Assembly (NCBI RefSeq): GCF_000004075.3
Contig: NC_026657.2
Coordinates: 8,618,001-8,682,000, forward strand
Length of the DNA: 64,000 nt
From: Cucumis sativus
Lineage: Eukaryota; Streptophyta; Magnoliopsida; Cucurbitales; Cucurbitaceae
Direction: 5' to 3'
Both the position numbers and the translations under genes were made by a program. The notes below the pieces were generated by a model that saw only the letters and a program-made list of their open reading frames with translations, did not search any database and had not been told where the DNA came from. Positions within the stretch are counted from its first letter, which is position 1, and each line of letters opens with the position of its first letter. Of this stretch, positions 12,101 to 27,656 are shown in pieces.

Positions 12101-15100
12101 TCAGTGGGAAGGACCTTGAACTCGGGGCTTCCTATACATTCCTTCAGGTAAGCCATATCTTCAGAACCCAGGAGTCCTGATTCTAGTCCATTGGCCCATT
12201 TTAGAAAGACTTCAAATACCTAATACATGAAAGTACACTTTAGTTGTCATCGTCTAAAATTATTTCTAAGAAAATACATCTATTATTGAAATGACTTACC
12301 ATATCATTAGCTTGTGAAGGCAAAGCAACAGCTGATAACTGTTTCAAAAACTGAAGATAACTGCGTAGAGGAGGGTATTCATGTACTCCACATTCACTAA
12401 TAAAAAATTTCTTAAGCCCTGGATAAATATTGCATAGAGTCTTGATTATGGGACTATCAACCATTTTTGTCAAGCTGCATTGAAGATGCATATCCTTGAT
12501 CTCGTCAATAGAGACAATGGGATCGTGCCAATACACTTCCTTGGGAGACAAAAATATACCAGACACCACATCCTCATGCCTAGAGTTTGGTACAATAGGG
12601 ACAAATATGAAAGGCCCTGAGTGCAATTCCTCCAAGATTTTCTGTTTTGAGGAAGCCATCTCATTCCACAAAAATGTATAGAACTTGCACATTTGTGATA
12701 TGCTGGCACACCAAAGAAGTCATATAAATGGATAGTTTTATACAAGACCAAACAAAGTCTAACCTATAATGGAAAATGTTTACAAAGAGAGGAATGCATA
12801 TCTCCTACAAAAATTATTCTGCTGAAATATAAAATGTAATAAAATCAGTGACTAAATATCAGGGTACCCGTTATAAACAAAAAGGTATCATATTGGATTG
12901 ATGAAAGATCCTTACCGTTTATATATCGACCGGTTTACAAACATTTATTATTTCCATTACACAATCACATAAAACACGAAATCTGAGGAAACTCATGAGG
13001 TATCAATAATCCATATAAGAGGTTATCAAAACTTAACACGTGACCTAAGCTAATTCAATTAAAGAATTGTAAATTAAAACTAAAGGATGTCAAGAAAATT
13101 TCGGCATTATTTTGATTTTTGAGAGGAAAAGGACCTTAAGGGAAAGCTTCAAAGGGAAGAAGCGAGGGTAGCTTAAGCTTTTATTTTCGGCTCACTCCAT
13201 GAGGTTCTACGAAATGTTTTCAAACTCATTTCCCCTTTCAATTCTACTAATTCCTTGCAGTCGTTCCACAAATTAACACAAAACTATTATAAAGAGATAT
13301 GGTACCTTGTCTTGAAAGGTTTCTCGGTTCTCCACACTTTAAGAATATTGAAAGTGTCATCAAGAGAAACTCTAGTCTTGAACCCAATATCACGTACCAA
13401 CTTTGTACTTTGAACCTGTCGCAACAACAAGATCAATCAACATCTACAGGTCGATAAGACTATAACAAACAAAAGCTTAAGGCAAATCCAAAACACCAAA
13501 GGCAATAGAAACATGCTGTAGATAAAATAAATCACTTCATCAAGCATCGAAAGAATTAATGAAAGTGTACAGGGATACTTCATAGCATATGGACATTTTA
13601 AAGCACTTCAAAAATGCCCATTGTAACCGTGAATTCTGAAAAGAAAAACTTGAAAAAGTCACTCCAATTGCTTGAAATATTTTGCCTCACCCATCTTTTG
13701 GACAGCTTTCAAATGAAGAGTTGTGGAACAAGAAAAATTGACGTGTTGAATTTTTTTTCTTTCGCTTCATGGAGTACTCACACAAGTTATAGCCTTACAT
13801 GAAGTCATAAAAGAAGAGGAAAATTTATTTGAAATTCAGTAATCAACGTCAGGAGATAGGGGAGTCAACTGACCTTTGGAAGAGCATAAGGAGCAGAGGC
13901 TCCTAGAATTGACCGCACTGCATCACAGTCATAGTACAAATCTTTAGGATAGTGACCCTTCTTGTCCACACTTGATACCACCCATTGGGCATCACAAATG
14001 CTATTCATAAAAGCAGACTGAAATTGTTTGCTCGAATCACCAGATTTAGAAATACAGCAACCCACAACTTTGTCACTCAAATGATCGTTCCATAAAGTAT
14101 CAAGAACCTCCAAAAGGTATTTACAGCTCTCTTTGTTTCCATGCGTGGCCAACATGGTTAATAAATGAGTTAACTCTGGTGATTCCCAATCTTTTACCAT
14201 TGCACCAGAAAATATTATTTCTGGGTCCCACTTTCTATTCACCATAATATCATGAGGCATGTTGGCAATGCTCCTGTTAACTTCAACTACATGAACAAAA
14301 TCATTGATGCCTATTTCTTGGAAAAAATTTCTCCATTTTGTAAGTCCACAGGAGAGTGAATTGGTGACCGGGTGCTTCAAATAGGTGTCAGCAACCTCAT
14401 GCCAATTCATTTCCACACTAAGGAGCTTGTTCAAATCAATGGGATTTCCGTATTCTTTACTGAAATGAACTGGTACCTCAACAAGTCTTTTGTAACCATG
14501 ATTTGTTAAAATGAAGGCCTTCGTACGTAACTCTGAAATGATAAAACCCCTATCTATGTGGCATTCAGGGCAACTGGATAGTAGGTGGGTCATTACAAAA
14601 CAAACATACTCTGTCATTAAAATTTTATTCCCATTTAGATTTGATTCATTTGTTATAGCTGGAATGATGTGTTCTTTAATAATTTCATGGGCAGATAAAC
14701 GTTGAACGCCTATCCTATAAAGCATCCAGCTAATATTCCCAACTGAAGGCACATCGATTTGTGAGTTATCAACAGAAAAAAGAGAAAGGAAGGCTGGGCA
14801 AACTACACGAATCTTGGAATTCAAATATGGGAAAGCTTCGAGTCCATACTTTCCATCAACTGTGGCATTTGAGGAATCAGAATGTAACCATATTGTACCT
14901 TCAGCTACGGAGCTATAGGTACCATCAGAGAGAGGAATTAGTGGAACCTTCTGAAGAGATCTTATAAGATCAGCATTCCTTTCCAACTCTAATGTCGTTT
15001 GCCCAGAAGACTGAAGAAGCATGTTGTGAAGTACACTTAGACAAGAACCCAACCAAAACAGTCCCATTGATTTGAGGCTATTATACTTCTGACACAGAGA

Positions 15101-18100
15101 GGACATAAACTGCACAAGAATTTTAGGCCCATACTCTTCAATACCCAATGCTCTTGCTAGTGAGTCAGACAAGATTATGTCTTTGTGTAAGAATCCAAGC
15201 CCAAGATATTCACGAAGCAAATTATCAGGAAGAAGAGTAAGAGCTTGTTCATTCCAACCTCTCAAAACCTTGCATGGGGGAGCCCATTCATTTTCTTTTC
15301 CTTCCAAAAGTAAGCAGTTGGACATGCGTAACTTAGAAATAATCAATCGAGGAAGACTAGAAAAGAAACCATGAACTTCTCCAATGAGTGGAATATAGCT
15401 CATATAAGCTGAAATAGCCTTCCCTGGACAGCTCTCAAAGCATGGAAGAGAACAGAAAGATTCCACTGCACTCACAAACAAACCAGGAAACTCTGACAAT
15501 AACCACTGATTCCAGGGACTATCTCCATCCACCTCCTCTCGGGAGGAAGGTAAAACAAAATCACCTTGAATTATAAATTTCAAGCCATACATTCTTAGAG
15601 GAAGAAATGCAAAAACTGGTTGTTGGTGCAGTAATGGACTGATAACCCCATTCTCTTCTTCATGGAGAGTAAATGCAATTGAGATCTCAGTAGACTGGAC
15701 ATCATGACGGATAACATCAGCCTTCAACTTTTGTGACACTACAAGCCATGTCATTTTTTCTTCCCCATGAGAAACTCTAATGATGCCATTTCCAACAATT
15801 TCTTTTCTCATAACAATAAGTGAATTATCAATCAAGTTTCTGATCTTGATACACTGGAGACGGTGAAGAAAGAGTAACAAAGACGGGTGGAGGTCCGCAA
15901 ACATATTCACAATATTATTGATCAAGTTTACTCCTCCAGATAATTTTGATCTGAAAGGAAGCACAATACAAGTGTTCCAAATATTTGTATCTTCATGATC
16001 AGAGGCACTGGTAGCCAACTTACCATACAAGTTAACATTGCAAGGAGAAATGATAGTTGGCAAGACAAACCCAATCTGCCCCTCGCTAATATCAAACTTA
16101 ACATGAAACCCATTGGAATGAATCTCAGGAGCATCTGTGATCTGCAGAAAGAGCACCTAGCCATCAGAACAGACTGCATATAAAAAAGACACCACACTCT
16201 ACAAAAGAGAGAGAGCAATAGAAGAAAAGCAAAAGAACAATACACATAAATGGGGAAATAATCTTAGTTTATTTAGTATTCAGACACGCTGCACAAAATT
16301 TGCTAGTGTTTTTGTATATATAGCCAATTTATAAATACTCTCTAACTGATTAATGAAAATTTCAACAATATATGGCACAATAGCCATCACACAGGCAAAG
16401 GCCAAAAAGCTTCTACTGCTGCTAAACCATCTTCCAAGATAATAGTTAATTTACATTTCTATTAACAACCTACTAAGAAAGGATCTAATCATCTAATAAG
16501 TTGCTTTAGATAATTGTGCATATGAGCCTCTTAATCTATGTAACCACTGAGAGCATTTATGATTAGCATTCCTAACACCTGTGATATTCCATCGACATCT
16601 GCACCTTTACCCATCAGCTTATGAGCAATGGACTCCATTCTCTTGGAACATGGTTTGTGTATTATGGCCCTTCCCTCTCTTCCACCACCAAAGGCTAAGA
16701 AGTCTTGCACAGCAAATGGTAAATGAAATAAATTATAGAGGGAATTACAAAATCTTTGTTACGATAAATCACAGGCTTTAGCCATTAGGGAGGTTCCTGA
16801 GGCTGCCCAATGAAGATCCAATCTTGGAATGTCCACCATCTGAATTCCGGGAAGAAACGCACTATTGTTAAGAGGCTGATTCAGCAACATAACCCAAGCA
16901 TTGTTCTCCTTCAGGAAACTAAATTACCTGATACTGACTCCTTTTTGGTTAAATCTATTTGGAGCTTTGCTTTTATTGGCTGGGCGGAGATTGATGCGAT
17001 CTTCGGTTGATACTTTACTGTGCACCTGACTTTACTGTGCATGATGCTATACAGGAGCTTTATATTGTTTCTATTCATGTATCTATGGTGAATGGTTTCT
17101 CTTTCTGGCTTTCAACCGTATATTGTCTATCCGATAGTTTTGTATCACCCTGATTTTTGGTCGGAGCTTGATGACTTGGCTGGTTTGGGAGGGGATTCTT
17201 GGATTGTTGGGGGCAACTTTAATGTGACCAGACGGTCATGGGAGAAATCACATGGCCATACAGTAACCACCCCTAGGTAAATCCTTACTTCCCCCTCCGA
17301 CTAAGACTACATAATGTTACTTGTAAATTATGGCCAATACTAAGTATAGAGGCAGTGATTTGAAATCCAGAGGTTTCCCGTACTCCCAATTCTCTTTCGT
17401 AGCCTTGGTGCCTAGCTAGCCTTCTGCTGATGCCGAGAGAATCAAATGACAAATAAGAAGAATGGATGTTGTTGAATCAGTTGTGGAAGACGTTCTTGCC
17501 TCAGTTGATCTTGGTGAAATAGACCATATGAGAGCGTCCAATAAAGCGATAGGTTCGCAAACAAAGAGTTTCAGGTTCTTAGACGTGAGACTACTAAAAA
17601 GGAGAGGTTCAAAGACTATAACCCATAGGTTGCTGCTCGACCCAGAACAAAGATCGAACAAGGAGTTAGACTCAAGAAGAGGCACATCAGTGGCTCGTAC
17701 AAAGGTGGAGGAAGTTGATATTGTTGATTGGTGTGTTTTTAGTTGTTATTCTTCAAGCCAAAGGTTCCGAGTGGAATTAGCGTTTGTGGATTCAAGGTTG
17801 CATCATCAATGCCAATTTTTCTATCATTCTTAATGGTAGGTTCCTTGGTAAGATTATCTCCACTCATGGTATTAGACAAGAAGATCCCCTTTCTAATTTC
17901 CTTTCCATCTTGGTGCCTGACTGTTTAAGCCGTCTTTTGGCCTTTCTAAAGACCTAAATGCTACACACCCAATTGGTGCTTCTAATTTTGTTTTGAGCCA
18001 CTCACAAATAGTTGATGATACCTTGCTTTTCTCTACCGCTAAACGTGTTGCACTTACTCACTTGTTTGAAGTCATTCATGTCTTTGAACAAGCTTCTGGT

Positions 18101-21100
18101 TTGTTTATAATTTCTCGAAGAGTGAGCTGCTTGGGATTCAACTCTCTGAAGATGATCTTGATTGGATGGTGACTTCTTTGGGTGTTGAAGGGGTCATTGG
18201 CCTGCTTCTTATCTTGGTTTTCCTCTTGGTGGCAATTCTAATTCAATATCTTTTTAGCAACAGATTGTTGAAGGAATCCAACATAAGCTTCATATGAGGA
18301 AATATGCCAATATCTCCAAGGGCAGACGACATACTCTCATCTAGGCCATTCTTTCTAGTTTGCCTACTTATTACCTCTCTTTTTCATGCTCCTAATGATG
18401 TTATTAATTGTTTGGAGAAATTCATTTGTAATTTTCTTTGGGAGGGATCTTGCGGTGATGACGGTATGCATAATGTGAATTGGCTTACTACTCTGCGTCC
18501 TAAGCTTCTTGGTGGACTTGGCATAGGTAATTTCTGTCCTCGAAATTCCGCTCTTTTGGCCAAATGGAAATGACGGTTTTTACATAAGCCATGATGCTTT
18601 GTGGGGGAAGCTCATTGTGGCCAAATATTACTCTCCATCATGGTTATCGTCGATTATTTGTAGGCATGTTCAATCCCCGTGGAGGTTTATTTATCATACG
18701 ATTGACCTTGTTGCTCCCCGATTACCGTGTTGCCTTGGCATGGGTTCCACCATTTCTTTTTGGAAGGACCATTGGCTCGATTGTGGCGTTCTCTCTGTGA
18801 TATTTCCTCGTTTGTTTTGCCTTGTCTTCTTGATTTTACGGTTGTTGAAGTGTGGCTTGTTGATTCTTTGGCTTGGGATTTACGCCTTCGTCGTAATCTT
18901 CCTGGCTTTGAAATTCAGGAATATGCCACTTATCTGCTCCATTGTCCATTGTCAGGTTTCGCTTGGTGCCTAATTATTAAAGATGGAATATTGACCCCTC
19001 TTCTACTTTCTCTCTGAAGTCTCTCATTTATGACTTAATGGGTTCTCTTGAACATCCTGCACAGGATCTTTATTTTTGTAACCACCTTTAGGTGATTGGG
19101 TCTCCCCTTATTTCATTTTATCAATGAAATGTTTCTTATCTTAAAAAAAATATTTGTACAGTTTTTCTCCTTTTTAGTTATATTTTACTGAGTAAATACA
19201 TTATTAAAATATCCTATAAAAACCCTATTAAACTACGGTTGTACATTTCATATCAATACAAGAGAACAAAACATATTTTTCAAGCATTATGGTATTCAGT
19301 ATGGTAATTTCTACTTATCCCGGAAGCATCTGGTAGATACCAACCACACAACTAAAACAAAAAATGAAAACAAAACAAAAAGGGGAAAACACACACACGA
19401 ACACTTACAAACCATCAAATTTTATTTAATTGATGAGTGAAATTATAATATAAGAGGAAGAGGAAAGTCCCAACCCACAAAAGGAAAATAAATAATGATC
19501 TGAAATGGAAATAACTTGGTAAATAATGAAGAGAAAGGTAACATAATGATACCCTGAACATACCCGAAAAACTGATTTGAAGCCAATGCCTTTCTTTCCT
19601 ATATATCCAGCATTAGATCCTTTCTTTGTGGAATTTCCAACATCACAGAGTGCTCTGATATTTTTAGCAGAGAAGCCTTCCTCGTTGTTTAAAACAACAA
19701 TTCCTGACTCCTCAAAAATGAATGCTAGAGTGGGTTCGACACTTTGTGGATAGATATTATCATCAGCATTTTGAACCTAAAATAACAGCATGAGATTGAT
19801 CAGATGATTGCAATAAATCGTGGTCATTAAATGGATATTTTTAACAGCATGTGATGAAATCAAATATGTGGTGTATGAAATGGAAGGTTTGACCTTCAAG
19901 ACAATTGGAATGCTATGTGCATGGCTTCTCAAACTTAATAGATTACCATATACACCAAGAATATTCAAAACATTAATGACCCAGGTTCTGCTTCCTTTCT
20001 TAAATCTCTTTGATGATGTTTATATTTAGCAATTCTTAAATGAATCATTCAAATCATTTGAGAATGGGGTTTGACAAAATTGATGTTTTAGTGGTGGGAT
20101 CCACTATAACTAGGCCAAATGAGGAGTGGAGTTCATAACTCCATACTTCCCTACACTTACTTCCAAAATCCTTGGACCAGAAAAAAAATTATATGGTTTC
20201 TTGGCTATGTAATTGTAACAGGCTATCCACATTGCTCCTTCAAAAGTTGATGTCATCAAACATTGGCTTGTACCTAAAGATTCTAAAACAGTACAGGAGA
20301 TGGAACACTTTGATATTTTTAGAAAATAACTCAAAATATATCCACCTCTAACCAATTGACCACAGAAACGTAAATCTGTTTGGGGAATAATTTGGGCTTG
20401 CCTAATTTTAACAAACCCCTTTTAAGTTACCTTGATGCTTCAGGTTTTAGAAAAGGTGGTGTTTTGTCAAAGAATTGTAACCCAGTTGAGTTCTCCAGTG
20501 AGAAACTAAGTCTAGCAAGGCAGAAGCACTATTATGCAGGAACAGTATGCACTAGGACGTAGGCCCAAATAATATAGCAACACCATTTTATGTCCAGCTC
20601 TGGAATTGCTTTGCCCCTCCCCCTCCCCCTCCCCCTCCCCCTCCCCCTCCCCGCCCCCTTTCCCCACTTTTATATAAGATGTGTGTTTATACCTTCAGAT
20701 ATTGAATAATAAATAGCTTTCTTGTCAAAAAAAAAGTGAGAAATAATAAATGTAAATGGAGGAAATAACCCTGCTCACCAGCTCAAGCAGAAAGTGTGAA
20801 TCCTGAGAATACAGCTCCTGTGAAAGACAATGAAGAGCTCTTCCTAAACGAGCATGCTGCTTCCGCAACATACCAGTCTCAGAAATGGGAAGATCAAGAT
20901 CAAGACCAAATTCATCACGCCTGATGCATTGGATAATCTCAACCGCATCCTTATTTCCATCAGGTTCTGAAGCAAGCGACATACAACTGAGGCCATTTGC
21001 ATCATTAGATGTTTTGGCAGTACAGTTTGCACTAGAAACACTTAGTTTTTCATTAAACACGTTCTCTTCAATAGAGAAAGAAGCATTTTGTTCTGAAGTA

Positions 21101-24100
21101 GAATACTTAGTCAAAAGACCATCTCTGTGTACATTTCTGTTTATCTCAGACCTATCATTTAAGCATGCATCAGTGAACAGATCTGAAGAAGCACTAGAAG
21201 AAACTGTGTGATAGTCCTGAATCCACTCAGGCACACCAAGTGAGAGGCCTATCTCATGAAGCATTAGACGCTGCTCTGGTTTCCAACACTCGTGTAAAAT
21301 AGCTGATGCAGCATCTTTAACGACAGAAGTTATGCCAGAAAGCAATATATTTGCAGCCAAGTAACGAAACTCTACTGGTATATAACCAAGGCAGTCAACA
21401 AAAAACCTAGACAACAAGGAAATTGCTTTGTTCCTCATATCAATCTTCTTCTTCAATTCAAGACTCAAATTACCAGCTGCAACCTGCTCGATGAAGTTCT
21501 GATGAAAGGCCACCTTTTCAAGCCCTTGACCCCAATTTTCGAACATTTCTATGTTTTCAACAGAGTTCTTCATAATAACTTCAAAAGCACGGCTGGCATG
21601 GTGCTTAAGTAGGGATAAGAGAACATATTTTTCTCCACCAAGTAAAGCGAAGATAGACAAAAGCTTCACTGCAGTATGAAACGGAGATCCTTGCAGTGCA
21701 GCTTCCAAGAATGAATCGGCAGTAGCTGTGTGATCTATTCGTATAACTTTCCCTTCTTTGGTAACCATACACATAAAGTTTTCTGTATTAACTTCCTTCT
21801 GTAACCAGGGTACAAGAGGACCAAGAGCTGGAGCAAATAAGAGATCCCAATGAGACCATAAGTTCAAATCCAACAACATTGGTGCTCTAACCAAGACTTT
21901 GATAGCATCCTCCGATGTCACAGATTTAATGGCTCCCAATCCTTGCCCAGCTTCAGCAGAGAATGAAGTGGCACCGAGGGAATCATTATCCATCGTGGCC
22001 AAAGAATCTCTTAAATGAGATCCCCCTAATAATGAAACAGAAAATGTGACACACTTTGAAACAACACTGTTCTTTTGCTGCCCCACAAGCTCCATAAAAT
22101 CTTCCAAAGGCCCATTTTCAGTAAGTTTGAAGTCGATCAAGGGAAATTGCTGAGTAAGAAGGTTATATATCATCTGCTTACTTATTATTTCATTCTCGGA
22201 TAAGTTATTACAAGCTTGTGATACCAAAGTCACTAACTGACGCTGTAGCATGCAAGCCTCCAAAGGGGATCTTTCAGAAATCTCAGGCACAAGAAACTTG
22301 TGTAACTCATCAGGAAGCATAGACGCATGCTTCTCTAAGAAACTGAAAAAGTCCCCGTGACCAAGAGACTTAAAATCCTTGGCAGAATATTGCTCCACAA
22401 GCCAGAACTCACAGCTGCAGAGCTGTTTCAAAATTTGAATTCTATTTTCCATGAGAAGTCGACCATCGCTGCGAATCTCCTGCTCAAACTTGATGTGCTG
22501 ACCAACTTTATTGAGGATATCTTCCACAGTGATGTCTTAGAGTCATGAAAAATAAATTATTAATATAGTTATATCAATTTCACTACTAATACTATTTCAA
22601 GATTGCAAAAGTAAGAAACTGATTCAAACACATCAAAGTTCCAACAAGTACACATGTACCATATAAAACAAAATAAAACAATGGAACTGCCGAATTCTAT
22701 GATCATTCAATTCAACTCAACCATTTCTAGTTTTTACTATTTAATATTGTTAGAAATAGTGGGCTTGGGTAATATTGAAAGTCCAAGGTTAGTTTAGATT
22801 TACTTTGTCCTAATTTTTTATTATATTAATTAGGCTCGTGTTTCCTATCAATATTCTCCTCTTCATACCTTTATTATCGTAAGAAAATAATAATAAATAT
22901 CAACATTGTGGTTTTTCTCCCTATACTAGAGCTTCCACGTAAATTTGTGTTTGTTCTACATCTCTACTTTCAATAAATATCACAAGCAATTCTTCTCTAG
23001 AAATTTAATTGCAACTAGTCCCCATAAATTACTTGCTCAAAATTTAGAAAATTGTGAAACAATACAGCTCAACATATCTCCAGTTGTTCCTAAAAGGTAC
23101 TACTATAAGAAAGCCACTTTGTTTTGGGTAAATTTGGCTGCTCCTTTGTCTTCCAAAGAAATTGGACAATTGTCTAGGACATTTGAAGTTAAGTCTTCTC
23201 TAACTCCTTTTATAACTATTTACAGTACGACTTCCTGGTGGTGTTCCTTAACATCAAAATTCCTTTGAAGTTAAGAAAGGCCCTGTTTTTGGGAAAATTT
23301 GGCTGCTCCTTTGCCTTTCAAATAAAGTGAACAATTGACTAGGACATTTGAAGATAAGTCTCCGCCTCTAACTCTTTTTATAACTATGTACAGAATGACT
23401 TCTTGGTGGTGTTCCTTAACGTCAAAATTCCTTTGTAACTATAGCCTTTAAATGAAAACAAACGACCAATCATCGTGTTGTGCTTGTGCAAGGGTTTCCT
23501 CTACCCCTAACACTTAAATTTCTTTTTAATATCAAGGAATGTCCGGGCTAGCTTAAGCACACCTCGACCATAACCCTAACCCTGTCCTTTTTTTCAATGA
23601 AGTTCTCAGTTTCTTATAAAATGAATTAAAAATGAAAAAGACCAAAGTATTTCAAGTCCAAGGAAGCAATATAAAGTTCTTGCATGCTGGTCTATGACTG
23701 TTGTTTATAAAAGGGATCAGCATCACAAACTGATAACCAAACCAAACCAAACCAATCAACCGAAACCATTAGTTCAATCTGTTACGCATGAGATTTCATC
23801 CGTGACAGTTTTGTGGCTGGTCTATTAGCTGAATCAACCGGAGACAAAACTGACCCACCAACCAACTTTTAAAATTCTGGTTTTTCCTTTTCTATAATAT
23901 GTATAATAATATTATTTTTTTAAAAATGTAAAGTAAACATGTAATTATATATATACACACACACTTTTAATACACCACCTCCAGAAAATAAAAAGATAAA
24001 TAAATAAAATAAAAATAAAAAGGTAAAAGTAAGAAGAAATTATAGAAAATAGCATAATAGGGGGAAAAATATGAAAATATAGCACAACTTTAGAATATCT

Positions 24101-27100
24101 GCAAATATAGTAAATATTGACCAGTCTTAATGCCCCCCAATGCCCGTGTTTCCATCACTGATAGCAATTATTAATGATGGCAATTGATAGCACGTTTCTC
24201 AAATTGAAAGCTATTACTAATAGCAGCAATCATTGATATCCATTGATAACAACTATTAGGGATAGCAACTGATAACACATTTCTATAATTGAAAGTTATC
24301 ACTAATAGCAACTACCAATGACTATCACCGATAGTTGCTATCATTGATAGCTTTCAATTTGAGAAAAGCCAAAAGAAGTGTGCGTAACGGTGGGCTTGAT
24401 ATGGGTTTTTTAGTCTTTTACCAATTTTTGTACTGATATATGCAATTATTTTATCCTTGATATATGGCTATTATTTTAGGCTTTTTTGCCATTTTTGCAA
24501 TGCAACCAGCCCAAAAGTAAATTTAACTTTACAGATAATAATTATTATATTTTAAAAAATAAACTGACTAAACTGACCAAGCAATTCATTCAGTCAGTTT
24601 AACAGTTCTCTTCAATCAACGTCAGTTCGGCCAAAATGGGAGCCGACTATGGTTGGCTCAGCATCCATGTTTGGCCCGACCTTGATCAATGCTCACCCCG
24701 AGTTTATGAAAAACTAAAGAAGTACAACATCCATCTGATATACTAACTTCAGTGTCAAAAATGATAATGAGCCCAGCAAGCAAACACTACTCACCATGTG
24801 TGGACTTTGGAACATGCTTTATAAGAGCACCCTCCGCACTTGGACCGACATCTATGCAGTCATACACCGGTTGTTTCTTGACATTTGTATTAGTTAATTC
24901 AGGTAGATTGATAATTTGTAGAGAATCATAAATGCTGTCCCACATCCCATTCTTAATGGATGAAACCTGAAGTAATGGCAACAATGAAAAATAAGGGGCC
25001 TAGAATACTTAATCACAAAATAAGCACAGAAAAACGTCTTTACATCATTAGTCATATACTGCAATTATCAGAACTTAAATTAAAGAAAATGGACAGAATG
25101 ATATACGTAAACCATCAGTTATTGTAGATTGGTATGCACTGATGATGATTAAACATTATACGAAATACAATGCTTCTACCCACCAGTATGAGAGTGATGC
25201 ATAATTTTTCACATAAGAGGAGTCATGGTCGATATACCTAATAAATACACGTCTATTTTCTCCAGTTGTCTACATAATCAACAACTCACAGCTTCCTTGA
25301 AAAAATGCATAAACCAAGCTCTTATTTTTCTGAACAAATGAATGACTCAATTATTTGCAGATAGGTAATAAAATGAGGTTTATCAGAACCGATGTTGTAA
25401 ACCTCTAAAATATTGCAAGTAGTTGATTGTTTGAAATGTTGTGACAAATTTAGATAAAAAAATTTAGGGAGGTGCACTTTCAAAAGAAAGAGGCAAAACC
25501 TCCTTATCAGCTTTCTGTATAATTTTCAATGCAACCCATACGTCGAGTAATTGTTAGGAGTGGACAGCACACATGCATGAGGCTGAAGAATAAACAAACA
25601 TGGTCAAGGTCAATTTTGCAATCATGCATACAGACTTGTAAAAAAAATTAGGATTTTGAGGACTTTCGACATGTGTGGTCTGTGGCATTCTCCTTTTATT
25701 AGGGTTGATCATTATTACTTATTCCCATGGACGTCTAGCATCCACATCATTCATTTATTTTTCAACACAAGTGTTCTCGTCATTCAATTATCTTGTGCAA
25801 AAAAAGGAAAACCATACACATCAGGTATGCAAATGCAGATAGTCTCAAATATCTTCACAGCATGCCCAAAATCTCAAAATCATTCTGCCTTGAAGCAACC
25901 ACAGTAGCCAACTGGCAGATATTTCATATTCTCCAACCAAAAGTGGACAAAGCGGCCATTAAAACTCTCTAGTGTAGGAAAATAACCATAAATCTCACTT
26001 CTCAAATCAAAGTAAAATCATGTTATGCAATGATACTAAATATGGGAGAATAGTTCATCTAATTCTATATATTGGAGTGATATATATATAGGCATATCTA
26101 GAAGCCCTAAACTAATATAATAATATTAAAATTACCATAAAGAGCAAATGGCCAATAATTTACATATAATATATACTATAGCAAATAATATCCAAAATAA
26201 TGAATCCCTTACAGCAACATTGAGTAATCCAATGAATGGGTAAGACGATAGCATTGATCTCACTCTTACTGTCGATCGAAGGTTCATACCATAATGGTCA
26301 AGCATCCGTTTGATTACCTACAATACAGAATTGATTTAGCTTTCCTATTTTGATTTAATAAATAAACAAGAAAACACGCATGATCCTGTTCCAAAATCCA
26401 ATTTTAAACGCTCAACAAGCAGATAAACAACCATCCAATGCCTTTTTGGTACCATTATTTTATTTTATATTTTTTACCAGAAACAAACTTTCACTGAATA
26501 ATTTTTCCTTTTTCCTTTTTTAATTAAAAATAAAAATAAATAATTACATAACACCTTCACTAAATAAAAGGGAACAACCAAAAGGGGTAATTCTTGGACT
26601 ATTTCATTTCTGCAACCTATTGTCCAAAGATTGCAAGATAGACTTCATAATTGCAAACTATGAAGCACCAACACTTGTAAAATGACCAAACCAACTGTCA
26701 AAGTTAGAAACTGACAGCCAGGTGGTGTGTCTATTATCATTATTTTTTTAATTTTATAGACACTCAAGGACATGTTAGGGGCACTTCTTAGATATGTTAA
26801 TGTGTTATAAAAACATTTAGGTGGCCAATTAAAGATAGAGCCCAATTCTACAAGTGCCGGTGCTTCTTAGTCAAAAACCCTAAAATGAGAATTGGCCTGT
26901 CTTTAAATGGGTACCTAATTTGGTTTTAAAACACATTAGCTGCCACCCCCACCCCAACAACCATCTGCCCATCCTATTTGTCACTTCGTCCTCCAAATTA
27001 TTTGTTATTCATTTTTCTTGTTATATTCTAGGCTCTTTACATATTTATTTTCTTATCTCTTATCTCTTTAACTGAATTGTATGGACATTCATTTGTGTTT

Positions 27101-27625
27101 AAAGGTAAAAATTTATATGTATTCATAACATGTTGATATATGTATACATATATTTAAAAATAATTAAGGTGCCCCAACATGTCGTATCTTAAAGTTTTCG
27201 TTTGCTGTGTTGCCATATTCATGTTTGTTCCTCTTTAGATTGGAAATACACCTTTAAAAAGAAGGAGGGCCATTCATCCTGAGTCCTCTCATGCCAGGAT
27301 GGATCGCTTCTTTTCACGACATACGGTCAAAATCAGTCAACTTCCCTAGGTCAGCCACCTAGAAGAGGCGTATGGAGCTGGTTTGGAGTGGGAATGGGCA
27401 CCAAGCCATTCCTTTGAACCTCAAGTCCGAGTTTTCCCATGGCAAATATATGTAGAAGAAAAGCTTTCTTTCTTAGTAATCTTACAAATTCTCTCTATTC
27501 GCATTCGTCTTGGCCTCTGCCCTCATGGTATGGGCAAACAGGTCTACCCTGGTCTTGACTAGCCATTCCATTGATCTAATGCCCCTATCCACTTGTCCAA
27601 ACAAGTGATTTTCAATCAAACCTAA

Positions 27626-27656
<31 letters not shown>

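Noticed and set aside
22945-23268. 107-residue open frame on the plus strand in NOV intron 5
   Set aside because: It spans the end of a copia LTR and the 165-bp tandem repeat and shows no known domain.
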